Shown here one piece after another: positions 13,373 to 21,056 of a stretch of DNA of 54,522 bases (positions are counted from its first letter, which is position 1; every line of letters begins with the position of its first letter). The stretch lies in assembly GCA_964247295.1 (NCBI GenBank), contig CAXTTV010000008.1, positions 1 to 54,522 of the forward strand. Direction: 5' to 3'. Source of the stretch: CAXTTV01 sp964247295. Its GTDB lineage: Bacteria; Chloroflexota; Ktedonobacteria; Ktedonobacterales; Ktedonobacteraceae. Under the pieces are notes generated by a model. It saw nothing but the letters and a program-made list of their open reading frames with translations. It searched no databases and was not told where the DNA came from. The position numbers and the translations under genes are program-made.

Positions 13373-14344
13373 CTAAAGATGCAAGAGTGTTGACAGGACA
13401 ATCCCCACAGTAAACGCGACTCCAAAGAGCAGGTGGAGCATCGAAGTTTTTTTGATGCCCTGCATAAAGGCCCGACGCTCGGTCGCACGCAGAACATTGC
13501 GCACATTCACATAGGCCAGCGGAAACGTAATCCAGGCCAGCAGACTCACCACAGGCAACGCTCGCAGGATTACCCCCAGTGTCAACATCACGTATGCTCC
13601 AATCACCAGAGCCGCGTGGAACCGTTGCCCAAAGCGCAACCCGAAGCGAACCGGGAGCGTCATTTTATGGACCGCCAGATCCTCCTGATAATCCCGTACA
13701 TTATTCATATTGAGGATCGCGGTCACCAGACAACCGACAGGCAGGCTGGCCGCGAAAGCGTTCCAGGACCAGGAAGAGATCTGTACATAGTACGCGCCCC
13801 AGGTCATCATAAAACCCATCGCAAGAAACACCATCACATCGCCCAGCCCCCGGCTCGCCAGCTTAAATGGTCGGGCACTATAGAAGTAGGCGATCGCTAA
13901 ACCGGCAATGCCAAAGAGAAAGATTGCCGGCCCAACCAGTACCGCCAGCAAAATTCCCAGCAGGGCCGCGAAAACAAAGCAGAGAATACCACCAGCCAGC
14001 ACCTGCCGAGCGGTCATCTCGTTGCGAAAAATCACCGTACTGGCTCCCAATGAGTCCAGACTATCCAGCCCGTAGGCGTAATCAAAATACTCGTTCAAGT
14101 AGTTAGTGCCGATCTGCAAAAACAGGCACGAGCAAAAGGTGATCAAAAACCTGAGAGGATTAAAGTGTCCCTCGTAGGCCGCGATCGCCGTACCAACCAG
14201 CAATGGGGGGGGAGTGGCCGTCAGAGTCATCGGACGGCTGGTCTTCAACCAGACACGCCAGGTGGAACGAACCGGCTCTTTCATAACACGATCAGAGGTT
14301 GGCAGTGAGGGAACCCGCTCCAACCCAGGATTATGCTCAGACAT
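13373..14344 (-). CDS. menA: UbiA-family prenyltransferase, probably MenA
   Basis: A 323-residue membrane protein with about eight hydrophobic segments. The first Asp-rich motif is in NYLNEYFDYAYGLD, where NxxxDxxxxxxD binds the prenyl diphosphate through magnesium, and the second is NNVRDYQEDLAVHKMTLPVRFG. The second motif and the N-terminal WLKTSRPMTLTATPPPLLVGTA fit 1,4-dihydroxy-2-naphthoate prenyltransferase (MenA), the step that makes demethylmenaquinone. Menaquinone is the partner of the cytochrome bd and ETF oxidoreductase encoded further on. Start ATG 14344 has GGAGAG eight bases away. Other UbiA enzymes cannot be excluded. Confidence 0.82.
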   Translation of the reverse strand: MSEHNPGLERVPSLPTSDRVMKEPVRSTWRVWLKTSRPMTLTATPPPLLVGTAIAAYEGHFNPLRFLITFCSCLFLQIGTNYLNEYFDYAYGLDSLDSLGASTVIFRNEMTARQVLAGGILCFVFAALLGILLAVLVGPAIFLFGIAGLAIAYFYSARPFKLASRGLGDVMVFLAMGFMMTWGAYYVQISSWSWNAFAASLPVGCLVTAILNMNNVRDYQEDLAVHKMTLPVRFGLRFGQRFHAALVIGAYVMLTLGVILRALPVVSLLAWITFPLAYVNVRNVLRATERRAFMQGIKKTSMLHLLFGVAFTVGIVLSTLLHL

Positions 14345-14761
14345 AATGGTAATCTCTCCAGAAAATTTTCTATCCCAACAATGCAATTATAGCGCATCTG
14401 CACTCTCGGCGGCCATGCTCATACCGTCTCTGGCGTATCTACGTCGATTGCTCTCTATTCAGTTTTTCCACATCAGTGCCGATACAGAAAAGTGAATCAC
14501 TGAGTATGAACGCGGATAAGTCTTTCGCTGTTGTTCAGTCACCATTTGGCGCACCCAATGCGTGTAGTGTGTAGACTGGAAAGAATTGACGTTGTGATAA
14601 AATAATTAGCAAAACTAGAAACTACCCGCTATCGAGTGTATCAACGTCTTTTCTTAATGTATACACCTATGTGACAATACAACAGTATATGTACGTTCGT
14701 ATACAGTTGAGTGTCAATTCTTTGTATATACGTTATGATAAAAAAGAAAGGATATAGTTAC
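14345..14761. promoter_or_regulatory. Divergent intergenic region with GTATAC-type palindromes
   Basis: The gap separates menA (minus) from the 79-residue gene (plus). It contains TGTATACA (14658-14665), an imperfect GTATATGTAC (14685-14694), GTATAC (14699-14704) and GTATATAC (14724-14731), spaced about 15-27 bases apart. They may be binding sites of one dimeric regulator. TG-A-TAAAAT at about 14593-14601 could be an extended -10, but I cannot fix the promoter of the downstream gene. Confidence 0.4.
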
Positions 14762-15001
14762 ATGTCATCAGCAGTAGATAATGCTACAGGTAACGCCCGT
14801 CAAGCTCAGGATCAATACTTCCGCGTTACAGACCAGATTCCTGAGGAGGCTTGGTACTGGGCCGCTCTCGGCTCAATTATCGCTTCAGCAGTTCTGTTCG
14901 GCCTGAATAAGCGCGATTGGAGCCTCTTTGTGGGCCAATGGCCTCCAACGTTCCTGCTCTTTGGGGTCTTCCATAAATTATTAAGCCCCTCACGCTCTTA
15001 G
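14762..15001 (+). CDS. Small membrane protein, 79 residues
   Basis: ATG 14762 with AAGGA upstream is preferred over an upstream in-frame ATG at 14711. The hydrophilic N-terminus (MSSAVDNATGNARQAQDQYF) leads to a hydrophobic hairpin: YWAALGSIIASAVLFGL, a short charged loop NKRDW, then FVGQWPPTFLLFGVFHKLL. Probably two membrane segments with the N-terminus in the cytosol. A strong terminator follows at once, so it is monocistronic and likely well expressed. Family not recognised. Confidence 0.75.
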   Translation: MSSAVDNATGNARQAQDQYFRVTDQIPEEAWYWAALGSIIASAVLFGLNKRDWSLFVGQWPPTFLLFGVFHKLLSPSRS

Positions 15002-15021
15002 GGCTTCCGGTTCGGTGTTTC

Positions 15022-15063
15022 GCCCGTTTATCTAGGCAAATTTTTTTAGATGAACGGGCTTTT
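15022..15063 (+). terminator. Intrinsic terminator after the 79-residue gene
   Basis: GCCCGTTTATCTA (15022-15034) pairs with TAGATGAACGGGC (15047-15059) with one G-U pair, followed by TTTT and CCTTT. Stem of 13 base pairs, loop 12 bases. Confidence 0.9.
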
Positions 15064-15099
15064 CCTTTCTCTGTTATAGATCAGTATAGGAGCGCACTG

Positions 15100-15612
15100 G
15101 TGAATACTTCCGCGATAAAAAAATGGTCACAGCTTCATGGTGAAGCTGTCATGACGATTACAACTGGCAAAAAGCTCGGGACTATTGAAGACTTTTACTA
15201 TAACCCAACGGAGAATCGCATTCACGCCTTTAAAATTAAGACTGGGCTTTTTAGTACCCAGTTTCTTTATGCGGGTGCGATTAATGCCATCGGTGTGGAT
15301 GCCGCGACTGTTGAGGAGTCGGAGCAGTTGCGCGAGGAGAAACAGGTTCAAGATCTTGTTGGTCTTATTCATGGCCATGACCTCTTAAAGTACCGTGTGA
15401 TGAGCACCGGCGGGACGCTGATCGGTGAGGTTGGCGAGATCCATCTAAATATCGCTCAATCCGCGAACCTGCGCATTGAACAGTTTGAACTTGGACGCAA
15501 CCTGCTGGCACGCTTGGGCTCGAATGTGCCCGTCTTTACTCCGGCGCAGGTTACAAGCTACGGGCACGATGTGATTGTGATCCCCGATGAGGTCGCCCTC
15601 CGTCTAAAGTAG
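15100..15612 (+). CDS. PRC-barrel domain protein
   Basis: The 170-residue product contains two PRC-barrel-like repeats: residues about 8-70 (LHGEAVMTITTGKKLGTIEDFYYNPTENRIHAF) and about 95-150 (LLKYRVMSTGGTLIGEVGEIHLN). The motif 'G.....G..lG.V.d...d.....I..f' is typical. PRC barrels occur in RimM and in photosystem, stress and storage proteins and often bind other proteins or lipids. Start is GTG 15100 with AGGAG eight bases before. No partner domains. It stands alone between two terminated or unlinked genes, so its role cannot be assigned. Confidence 0.85.
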   Translation: MNTSAIKKWSQLHGEAVMTITTGKKLGTIEDFYYNPTENRIHAFKIKTGLFSTQFLYAGAINAIGVDAATVEESEQLREEKQVQDLVGLIHGHDLLKYRVMSTGGTLIGEVGEIHLNIAQSANLRIEQFELGRNLLARLGSNVPVFTPAQVTSYGHDVIVIPDEVALRLK

Positions 15613-15903
15613 GAAGATAATCCTCTAAACAGAGCATACCTGGGGACTCGTGGAACAGGCCGCCTGTGACTCTGCTGCGAAATGGGCATGGGTATCTCCC
15701 AGCAGATTCGTCGGTGCGCCCCAAGCAGCGGGTCTCTTCTTCCGCGAAGACGTTTCCTCTCTACCCTTTTATTGAATTTTCTTGTATAATTATTTACATT
15801 AATCTAAAGGTTCTTATCTCCAAAAGCAATTAGGGTATTCATAAGTATTATCAAATATAGGAATCTCTCTAGCCCACCTCTATCATAAAAAAGGGATATA
15901 ATT

Positions 15904-16608
15904 TTGCCTGAGACTACCTCTTCTCATCACCGGACAGACCCAGCGGATTCACCCACTCAGGAGTCATTAACGCCTCCGTCCCACGATCCTCAAAGCCGTC
16001 TCCCTACTATCCTGCTCATAGGTGCATTGGTTATTTTGTTTGTTCTCTGCCTGCCCGGACTGTTTTCGCTGCTGACCTCCCCATCTCCCGAGACATCAAA
16101 GATTACCGGGAGCAGCGCGCTGATGCCAGCCCAGATAGGAACTCCGGCTAATCTGTATAATAGCTGGTCCGTGACGGTCCAAAGCGTGCATTTTTCTAAT
16201 CCCAATCCAGACAGTCCTCGTATTGAGCGAGTATATCTGGTAGTCCAGGTCTCATGCACAAATGCTAGTGACCAACAATTATTTCTCGCTCCAAGCTCCT
16301 TCTCTCTTTTTGGAGATGATCAGGTGAACTATCCTCCACAGACGAATCCTTTTGAGCCTTCAGGAGCGATCCAGCCGGGCGGTATTGTCTATGGCAACCT
16401 CACCTTTGAAGTTAATCTGGACCGCTCTAAGCCTCCTACCCGGCACCACTTTACACTCCGATTTCAACCACTGGAGGAGAACCCTACAGAGATCTCCAGG
16501 GGCCTTGAGGGCCCAGGTGATATCCGGGTATCCCCGCGGTATCCTCGGTCGGGCTTTTTTACAAGGCCCGGTACGGGGTACGGTAGCTTGAAAACGGAGA
16601 ACAGATAG
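15904..16608 (+). CDS. Membrane-anchored protein with DUF4352-like Ig domain
   Basis: The 234-residue product has a Pro/Ser-rich cytosolic N-terminus (about 1-32), one membrane helix (LPTILLIGALVILFVLCLPG, about 33-55), and an extracytoplasmic beta-rich domain (about 75-190) with the DUF4352 pattern: a start 'W.VTV.SV....' followed by YLVVQVSCTNASDQQLFLAPSSFSLF and PGGIVYGNLTFEV. Such domains are telokin/Ig-like and found in Gram-positive and Chloroflexi surface proteins. Start is TTG 15904 with GGGAT upstream. The last 48 codons overlap the 3' end of cydB, encoded on the other strand, for 145 bases. Confidence 0.75.
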   Translation: MPETTSSHHRTDPADSPTQESLTPPSHDPQSRLPTILLIGALVILFVLCLPGLFSLLTSPSPETSKITGSSALMPAQIGTPANLYNSWSVTVQSVHFSNPNPDSPRIERVYLVVQVSCTNASDQQLFLAPSSFSLFGDDQVNYPPQTNPFEPSGAIQPGGIVYGNLTFEVNLDRSKPPTRHHFTLRFQPLEENPTEISRGLEGPGDIRVSPRYPRSGFFTRPGTGYGSLKTENR

Positions 16609-17576
16609 TACAGCGATGGGAAGAGCACAAGCGCGCCGATGCCTGTGGCAACCAGGAATGAGATAATGAGCACGGGATCGTTCGCTGAGTTGTCAATGGT
16701 AATGTGCGGGGGGATAATATACGGGACCTGCGAGAGACCCCAGGACCCCAGCAGAAAAGCGGTCTCCAGGGCTACCAGGACACGCGCGATCCGATAACGC
16801 TTGAAAAACAGAGCCGCCGCTGATCCCAGGCCGATTATCATGGTTGCGATCACCACGGGAATCGCCTTGCCAAGCATCCCTTGCCATAATAGGGGTGCGT
16901 AGATTGGGGAGATGCCTAACCCTACCGCACCCAGTATGGATGTAACAGCCCCAGAGATCAACGATCCCAGACGATAGTAGGCCGTCAGATCCTGATCTTT
17001 GGCATTATTAGCCTCTACGGTCAGGTAGATACCGGCCAACGTTGTGCACAATGCAACGGCCATTGTACCAATGACAATCGCGAAGGGCGAAAACCAGGTA
17101 AGAAGTGGGGCGTACTCGGCCTGCCCACTAGGAGCCTGGATTCTGCCACTGGCAACCGCCGCCGCCGCCGCGCCCAGAAAGAAGGGCGTCAACAAGCTGG
17201 AAACACTGAAGACCCGGTTCCAGATGTTTACGCTGGGCTTGTTCTGATCAACCGCGTAATAGCGGAAGATAAAGGCCGATCCTCTCAGGACGATTCCCAG
17301 CAGGGCTAGCGTTAACGGGACGAACAGCGCGGTAGAGAGAACAGCGAAGGCAGTTGGGAACACATTAAACAGCCCAACAATCAAAAAGATGATCCAGACA
17401 TGATTGGCTTCCCAGACTGGCCCCAAGGCATGATTTATTAATCCATGCTGCCGTTTAGCATGGTTGCCCCGCGCGAGAAGATCCCAGGCACCCGCGCCAA
17501 AATCCGCGCCTCCCAGGAGGGCATAAATGATTAATGAGACCCACAATACTGTAATAGCAAGCAGCGCTACTGACAT
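16464..17576 (-). CDS. cydB: Cytochrome bd quinol oxidase subunit II
   Basis: Membrane subunit of 370 residues of the terminal oxidase that oxidises menaquinol and reduces oxygen to water. The N-terminus LWVSLIIYALLGGADFGAGAWDLLARG and GPVWEANHVWII are the signatures of the CydB/AppB family. About eight hydrophobic segments follow. Start ATG 17576 with GGTGG five bases before. The C-terminal 35 residues (VKKPDRGYRGDTRISPGPSRP) are basic, Pro-rich and overlap the convergent gene, so they may be a lineage-specific tail. cydA lies upstream, separated by 128 bases with a terminator hairpin. Confidence 0.95.
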   Translation of the reverse strand: MSVALLAITVLWVSLIIYALLGGADFGAGAWDLLARGNHAKRQHGLINHALGPVWEANHVWIIFLIVGLFNVFPTAFAVLSTALFVPLTLALLGIVLRGSAFIFRYYAVDQNKPSVNIWNRVFSVSSLLTPFFLGAAAAAVASGRIQAPSGQAEYAPLLTWFSPFAIVIGTMAVALCTTLAGIYLTVEANNAKDQDLTAYYRLGSLISGAVTSILGAVGLGISPIYAPLLWQGMLGKAIPVVIATMIIGLGSAAALFFKRYRIARVLVALETAFLLGSWGLSQVPYIIPPHITIDNSANDPVLIISFLVATGIGALVLFPSLYYLFSVFKLPYPVPGLVKKPDRGYRGDTRISPGPSRPLEISVGFSSSG

Positions 17577-17615
17577 AATAACCACCAACCGTTCATAACT
17601 TCTCAGCTATTGTAT

Positions 17616-17659
17616 AAAAAAAACAAAAAACGGAGATACCTGATACCCAGGCATCTCCG
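17616..17659 (-). terminator. Intrinsic terminator between cydA and cydB
   Basis: Read on the minus strand, CGGAGATGCCTG (17659-17648) pairs with CAGGTATCTCCG (17642-17631) with one G-U pair and a five-base loop. It is followed by TTTTTTG and a further T run at 17630-17616. It lies 45 bases downstream of the cydA stop and 39 bases upstream of the cydB start. Confidence 0.85.
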
Positions 17660-17704
17660 TCGGGATTTACGCATCCTTCAAGAGATGCCCCCATAACACA
17701 TACT

Positions 17705-19057
17705 CTATACAGCTACCTTCTCAGGGCTTGGGCTTTCAGCCGGCCAGACTTGCTTCGGCATAGGCGAGCGCGCTACACGGATCAAGAGCGTGACCATCGC
17801 GACCGCCAGGACGACATACACCAGCGAGAAGACAAAGAAACTGATGCTCAGTCCTGGGGCTGTGGTGACAGCCTGGGTGGTTCGCAGGTAGTTATAGATT
17901 ACCCACGGCTGCCGCCCCATCTCTGTAACAATCCAGCCCAGCTCGATCGCCAGGAAGCTTAATGGGCCTGAGAGAACAATCCCGGCCAGTAAGAATTTGT
18001 TATCCGGCACTCTTCTCTTTCGGAGCAGGAACAATCCCCAGAAAACGAAGGCAACTAGCAGGATAAACGTTCCAATACCCACCATCCCATTAAAGGACAG
18101 ATGGATAAACGGGATCTGCACACCAGGAGTGTTGTCAGGTTTGAAATCGTTCAATCCCTGAATGGTCGCGTTAGGATCTCCCTTGGCGAGAATACTCAGA
18201 CCATAAGGGATCTCGATGGCGTAATATACCTGTCCGGTCTTCGGGTCAGCCCAACCACCAACAGTCTCAGGCGCACCCGACTGCGTCTTAAACAGACCTT
18301 CCATTGCCGCCAGCTTTATAGGTTGGTAGCGGCTCAGGAAACGCGCATTAAAATCGCCGCTAACAAGCTGCAATGGAGTCGCGATCATAGCTACCGCCAT
18401 CGCCAGCGCTAACGCTTTGCGATGGTAAGCATCACGCCGCCCACGTAGCATCCCAAAGGCATATACAGCCGCGACCGCGAAGCCAGTCGCGACGTAACAG
18501 GCCAGGGTCATATGAACCGTCTCGTAGGGCGTGCTCGGATTAAGCATGGCCTGGAAAGGATTCAGATCGGTGACTTTACCATTTTTGATCACGAAACCCG
18601 CCGGCGTGTTCATCCAGGAGTTCGCGCTCACGATAAACCAGGATGAGAGCATACCGCTAATCCAGATCGGGAAGGAACAGAGCCAGTGCGCCATCGGCGA
18701 GAGGCGATCCCACCCATAAAGATAAAGGCCAAGAAAGATTGCTTCCAAGAAGAAGGCAAACCCTTCGAGAGCGAACGGAAGACCAATCACTGAACCGACA
18801 AATTTGGTGTAGGTCGGCCAGAGCAGACCTAGCTCAAATGAGAGGATGGTGCCCGAGACGGCTCCAATCGCGAAAAGGATGGCCGAGGCTCGCGCCCATC
18901 TTCGCGTGAGCCGCATCCAGGTTGTGTCTTTACGGAACAAGGCCAGTCCCTCGGCCATACAAAGCAGCAGTGGCAGTCCTACACCTAATGCTGAGAAAAT
19001 GATGTGAAAGGCGAGCGATGTTCCCATCTGGGCGCGCGCCGCAAGCAGTTCTGGCAT
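17705..19057 (-). CDS. cydA: Cytochrome bd quinol oxidase subunit I
   Basis: Heme-bearing membrane subunit of 450 residues. Near the N-terminus, FHIIFSALGVGLPLL contains the conserved His ligand. HMTLACYVATGFAVAAVYAFG carries the second heme-ligand region, and GRQPWVIYNYLRT is the conserved motif near the quinol site. At 450 residues it is short, fitting the short-Q-loop class of CydA. Start ATG 19057 (MPELLAARAQMG) is preferred; an upstream frame to 19090 adds MCERIKRTSIG. Quinol from the menaquinone pathway (menA in this window) is the substrate. Confidence 0.96.
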   Translation of the reverse strand: MPELLAARAQMGTSLAFHIIFSALGVGLPLLLCMAEGLALFRKDTTWMRLTRRWARASAILFAIGAVSGTILSFELGLLWPTYTKFVGSVIGLPFALEGFAFFLEAIFLGLYLYGWDRLSPMAHWLCSFPIWISGMLSSWFIVSANSWMNTPAGFVIKNGKVTDLNPFQAMLNPSTPYETVHMTLACYVATGFAVAAVYAFGMLRGRRDAYHRKALALAMAVAMIATPLQLVSGDFNARFLSRYQPIKLAAMEGLFKTQSGAPETVGGWADPKTGQVYYAIEIPYGLSILAKGDPNATIQGLNDFKPDNTPGVQIPFIHLSFNGMVGIGTFILLVAFVFWGLFLLRKRRVPDNKFLLAGIVLSGPLSFLAIELGWIVTEMGRQPWVIYNYLRTTQAVTTAPGLSISFFVFSLVYVVLAVAMVTLLIRVARSPMPKQVWPAESPSPEKVAV

Positions 19058-19464
19058 ACCAATACTTGTCCTTTTAATGCGCTCACACAATACACTACCA
19101 GCATACGCGATTTTGATAATTCCTAACGTCTCTACTCGCTACCTATTGTAGGCCTCATGTGAAGAGGTTACGGGTATTCTTCCCCCCCACGTACCAAACC
19201 TCTATCCGCTTTTTAACATGTACCCTACATCTGGATTGAAACACCTTGTAACCAACTTCGCACTGTGTAAAAATCTTTTACTGTCTGTATGACGATGGAA
19301 TATACCCCTGATGAGTAGGGAATTTAGAGAGAATATACATAAGAATCTGCTGAGAAATCTGATACCCTCTATATGCCTCTCTAGGAAGAAATAGCATGAT
19401 TTCTATCGCATCTTGATCAACGCTATGCTATAATCAGGCCGGAGTATTTTTTGAGGAATAAGCT
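19058..19464. other. Divergent gap between cydA and the bPH-like gene
   Basis: No gene or clear RNA is seen. It must hold the cydA promoter on the minus strand, which I could not place, and the plus-strand promoter at 19426-19434. There are no palindromes of note. Confidence 0.4.
19426..19434 (+). promoter_or_regulatory. Extended -10 promoter for the 210-residue gene
   Basis: TG-C-TATAAT at 19426-19434, 31 bases before the ATG at 19465. No good -35 is visible, consistent with an extended -10 promoter. Confidence 0.5.
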
Positions 19465-20097
19465 ATGCCGGACGAGACTATCCAATCCCAAAAGATCCTG
19501 GCTCAATCGAGCTTGAGGGGAATTGACCCCTACATTCATTTAAACGAAGCGGCGCTGCTAACTATTCCCGCGATCTGGGATAATGGACAAAGCCAGAAAA
19601 GTCGCCCTTGCGAAATTGTCCTGACAGATCAGCGCCTGCTAGGCTTTTTCCGATCTCGCAGGGAAACCTCTGTGGAAGAGTTCGCGCTGGAGGCAATCCA
19701 GACGGTGACGTTCCGCGAGAAACAGTACGAGCCGATCTTCCGGGAGCTGCTGGTCAGCGATGGCGTGCGCCGCGTTTTTATTCGCGCCCCTAAAAAAAAG
19801 CTGGAAGAGCTTTATATACGACTGCAAGCGACTTTAAAGCTGCAAACTTCAACAGGAGAGGCGGTTACAGCTTCTAAGTCCTCACCCACATTTGAACGCG
19901 AGAACCTCAGCACCGCTTCTTATGAGTCTTCAAGCGCTGGCCTGACAATGCTGCTGGGCCTGGGGATCGCGATGGAGTGCCTGAGCCTCTTTCTCTGCAC
20001 TGCCGCGCAAAATCTTCAGGCGGCGGCCCCTCTGTTCATTGTAGGCTTTATGGCGGTATGCCTGGCTTTTATTATCCGTCGTCGTCGCACCACCTGA
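19465..20097 (+). CDS. bPH-like domain protein with C-terminal membrane hairpin
   Basis: The 210-residue product has an N-terminal domain (about 20-128) with the pleckstrin-like bacterial PH pattern: CEIVLTDQRLLGFFRSR...EEFALEAIQTVTF...VRRVFIRAPKKK. A Ser-rich linker follows, then two membrane helices (LTMLLGLGIAMECLSLFL and APLFIVGFMAVCLAFII) ending in the basic RRRRTT. Bacterial PH domains of this class are membrane associated; function unknown. Start ATG follows TTGAGGAATAAGC with AGGA in range. A promoter for the next operon lies right after its stop. Confidence 0.7.
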   Translation: MPDETIQSQKILAQSSLRGIDPYIHLNEAALLTIPAIWDNGQSQKSRPCEIVLTDQRLLGFFRSRRETSVEEFALEAIQTVTFREKQYEPIFRELLVSDGVRRVFIRAPKKKLEELYIRLQATLKLQTSTGEAVTASKSSPTFERENLSTASYESSSAGLTMLLGLGIAMECLSLFLCTAAQNLQAAAPLFIVGFMAVCLAFIIRRRRTT

Positions 20098-20151
20098 TAT
20101 ACCCCCAACGCTCCACGGGCAGGAGGCATCACCAGGCGTTAGCTGGCAACG

Positions 20152-20181
20152 TTGACACTATCTTTGCTACACAGGTACAAT
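20152..20181 (+). promoter_or_regulatory. Promoter for etfB-etfA and the oxidoreductase
   Basis: TTGACA (20152-20157) and TACAAT (20176-20181) are separated by 18 bases, 75 bases upstream of etfB. Transcription would begin near 20188. Confidence 0.75.
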
Positions 20182-20197
20182 AATGTAGCCTAGAACT

Positions 20198-20227
20198 ACG
20201 TAGGCTGCCTATCCTCCTACGTTTTTT
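20198..20227 (+). terminator. Terminator hairpin in the etfB leader (possible attenuator)
   Basis: ACGTAGG (20198-20204) pairs with CCTACGT (20216-20222) and is followed by TTTTTT (20222-20227). An alternative stem, AGCCTA (20187-20192) with TAGGCT (20201-20206), uses part of the same arm and would prevent the terminator. Since the promoter lies upstream, this is attenuator geometry. Confidence 0.6.
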
Positions 20228-20255
20228 GCATAAATAAAGACGAGGCTCACAAACA

Positions 20256-21041
20256 ATGAAGATTTACGTCTGTATTAAACAGATTCCAGATCCTAACACT
20301 GTTGTTAGTAAGCTCGACCCCACTACCAAACGGCTCGTGCGCTCTGGTGTCTCGCTCGTCCTTGATCCCGGTGATGAGGGTACGATTGCGGCGGCGATTA
20401 AGCTGCGCGGCACTCTGGGTAATAGCGAGGTTGTCACGGTCAGTATGGGTCCCTCTACCGCTCAGGAGGCTCTACGCCGCTCTCTGGCGATGGGGGCCGA
20501 TCGCGCGATCCAGGTGACCGACCCCGCACTCGCTGGCTCGGATGCGCTTTCTACCGCGCGGGTCCTGGCTGCGGTGGCGAAGAAAGAGGGCGCGGACCTG
20601 ATCTTCTGCTCCACTGAGAGCACGGATGGCTATACCGGGATGGTTCCCGGTGGGATCGCGGAGTTCCTCGGCTGGCCTCAGCTTACGTTTGCCCGCGAGA
20701 TCTCTGTAGATGGTCAGAAGGCGACGATTAAGCGCGTGACGCAGACCGGCCATCAGATTATTGAAAGCTCCCTCCCGGCTGTGGTGACGATTGCCAGCGG
20801 CTCTTACGAGGCGATCTATCCAACGATGAAGGGGATTATGGGCGCGAAAAAGAAGCCGTTTGCTCAATTCGCACTGACTGATCTGGCGATCGAGCCCTCA
20901 CAGGTTGGCGAGGCTGGAGCCCGCGAACGCGTTCTGACGATCGGTAGTGCCGAGGCCCGCGCCGCCGGCCAGATCGTGAAGGACGAGGGCAATGGTGCGA
21001 CTCTGATCGCTGATTTCTTGCAGAAGTACCAGTTGCTCTAG
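20256..21041 (+). CDS. etfB: Electron transfer flavoprotein beta subunit
   Basis: The 261-residue protein is the AMP-binding subunit of the soluble ETF heterodimer, which carries electrons from acyl-CoA dehydrogenases. It begins MKIYVCIKQIPDPNTVV, typical of EtfB, and continues with LDPGDEGTIAAAIKL and the TYGYTGMVPGGIAEFLG-type segment 'STESTDGYTGMVPGG'. The AMP-binding loop region MGPSTAQEALRRSLAMGADRAI is present. First gene of the etfB-etfA-oxidoreductase operon, behind a promoter and possible attenuator. Confidence 0.95.
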   Translation: MKIYVCIKQIPDPNTVVSKLDPTTKRLVRSGVSLVLDPGDEGTIAAAIKLRGTLGNSEVVTVSMGPSTAQEALRRSLAMGADRAIQVTDPALAGSDALSTARVLAAVAKKEGADLIFCSTESTDGYTGMVPGGIAEFLGWPQLTFAREISVDGQKATIKRVTQTGHQIIESSLPAVVTIASGSYEAIYPTMKGIMGAKKKPFAQFALTDLAIEPSQVGEAGARERVLTIGSAEARAAGQIVKDEGNGATLIADFLQKYQLL

Positions 21042-21056
21042 GAGGATACCTGTATC

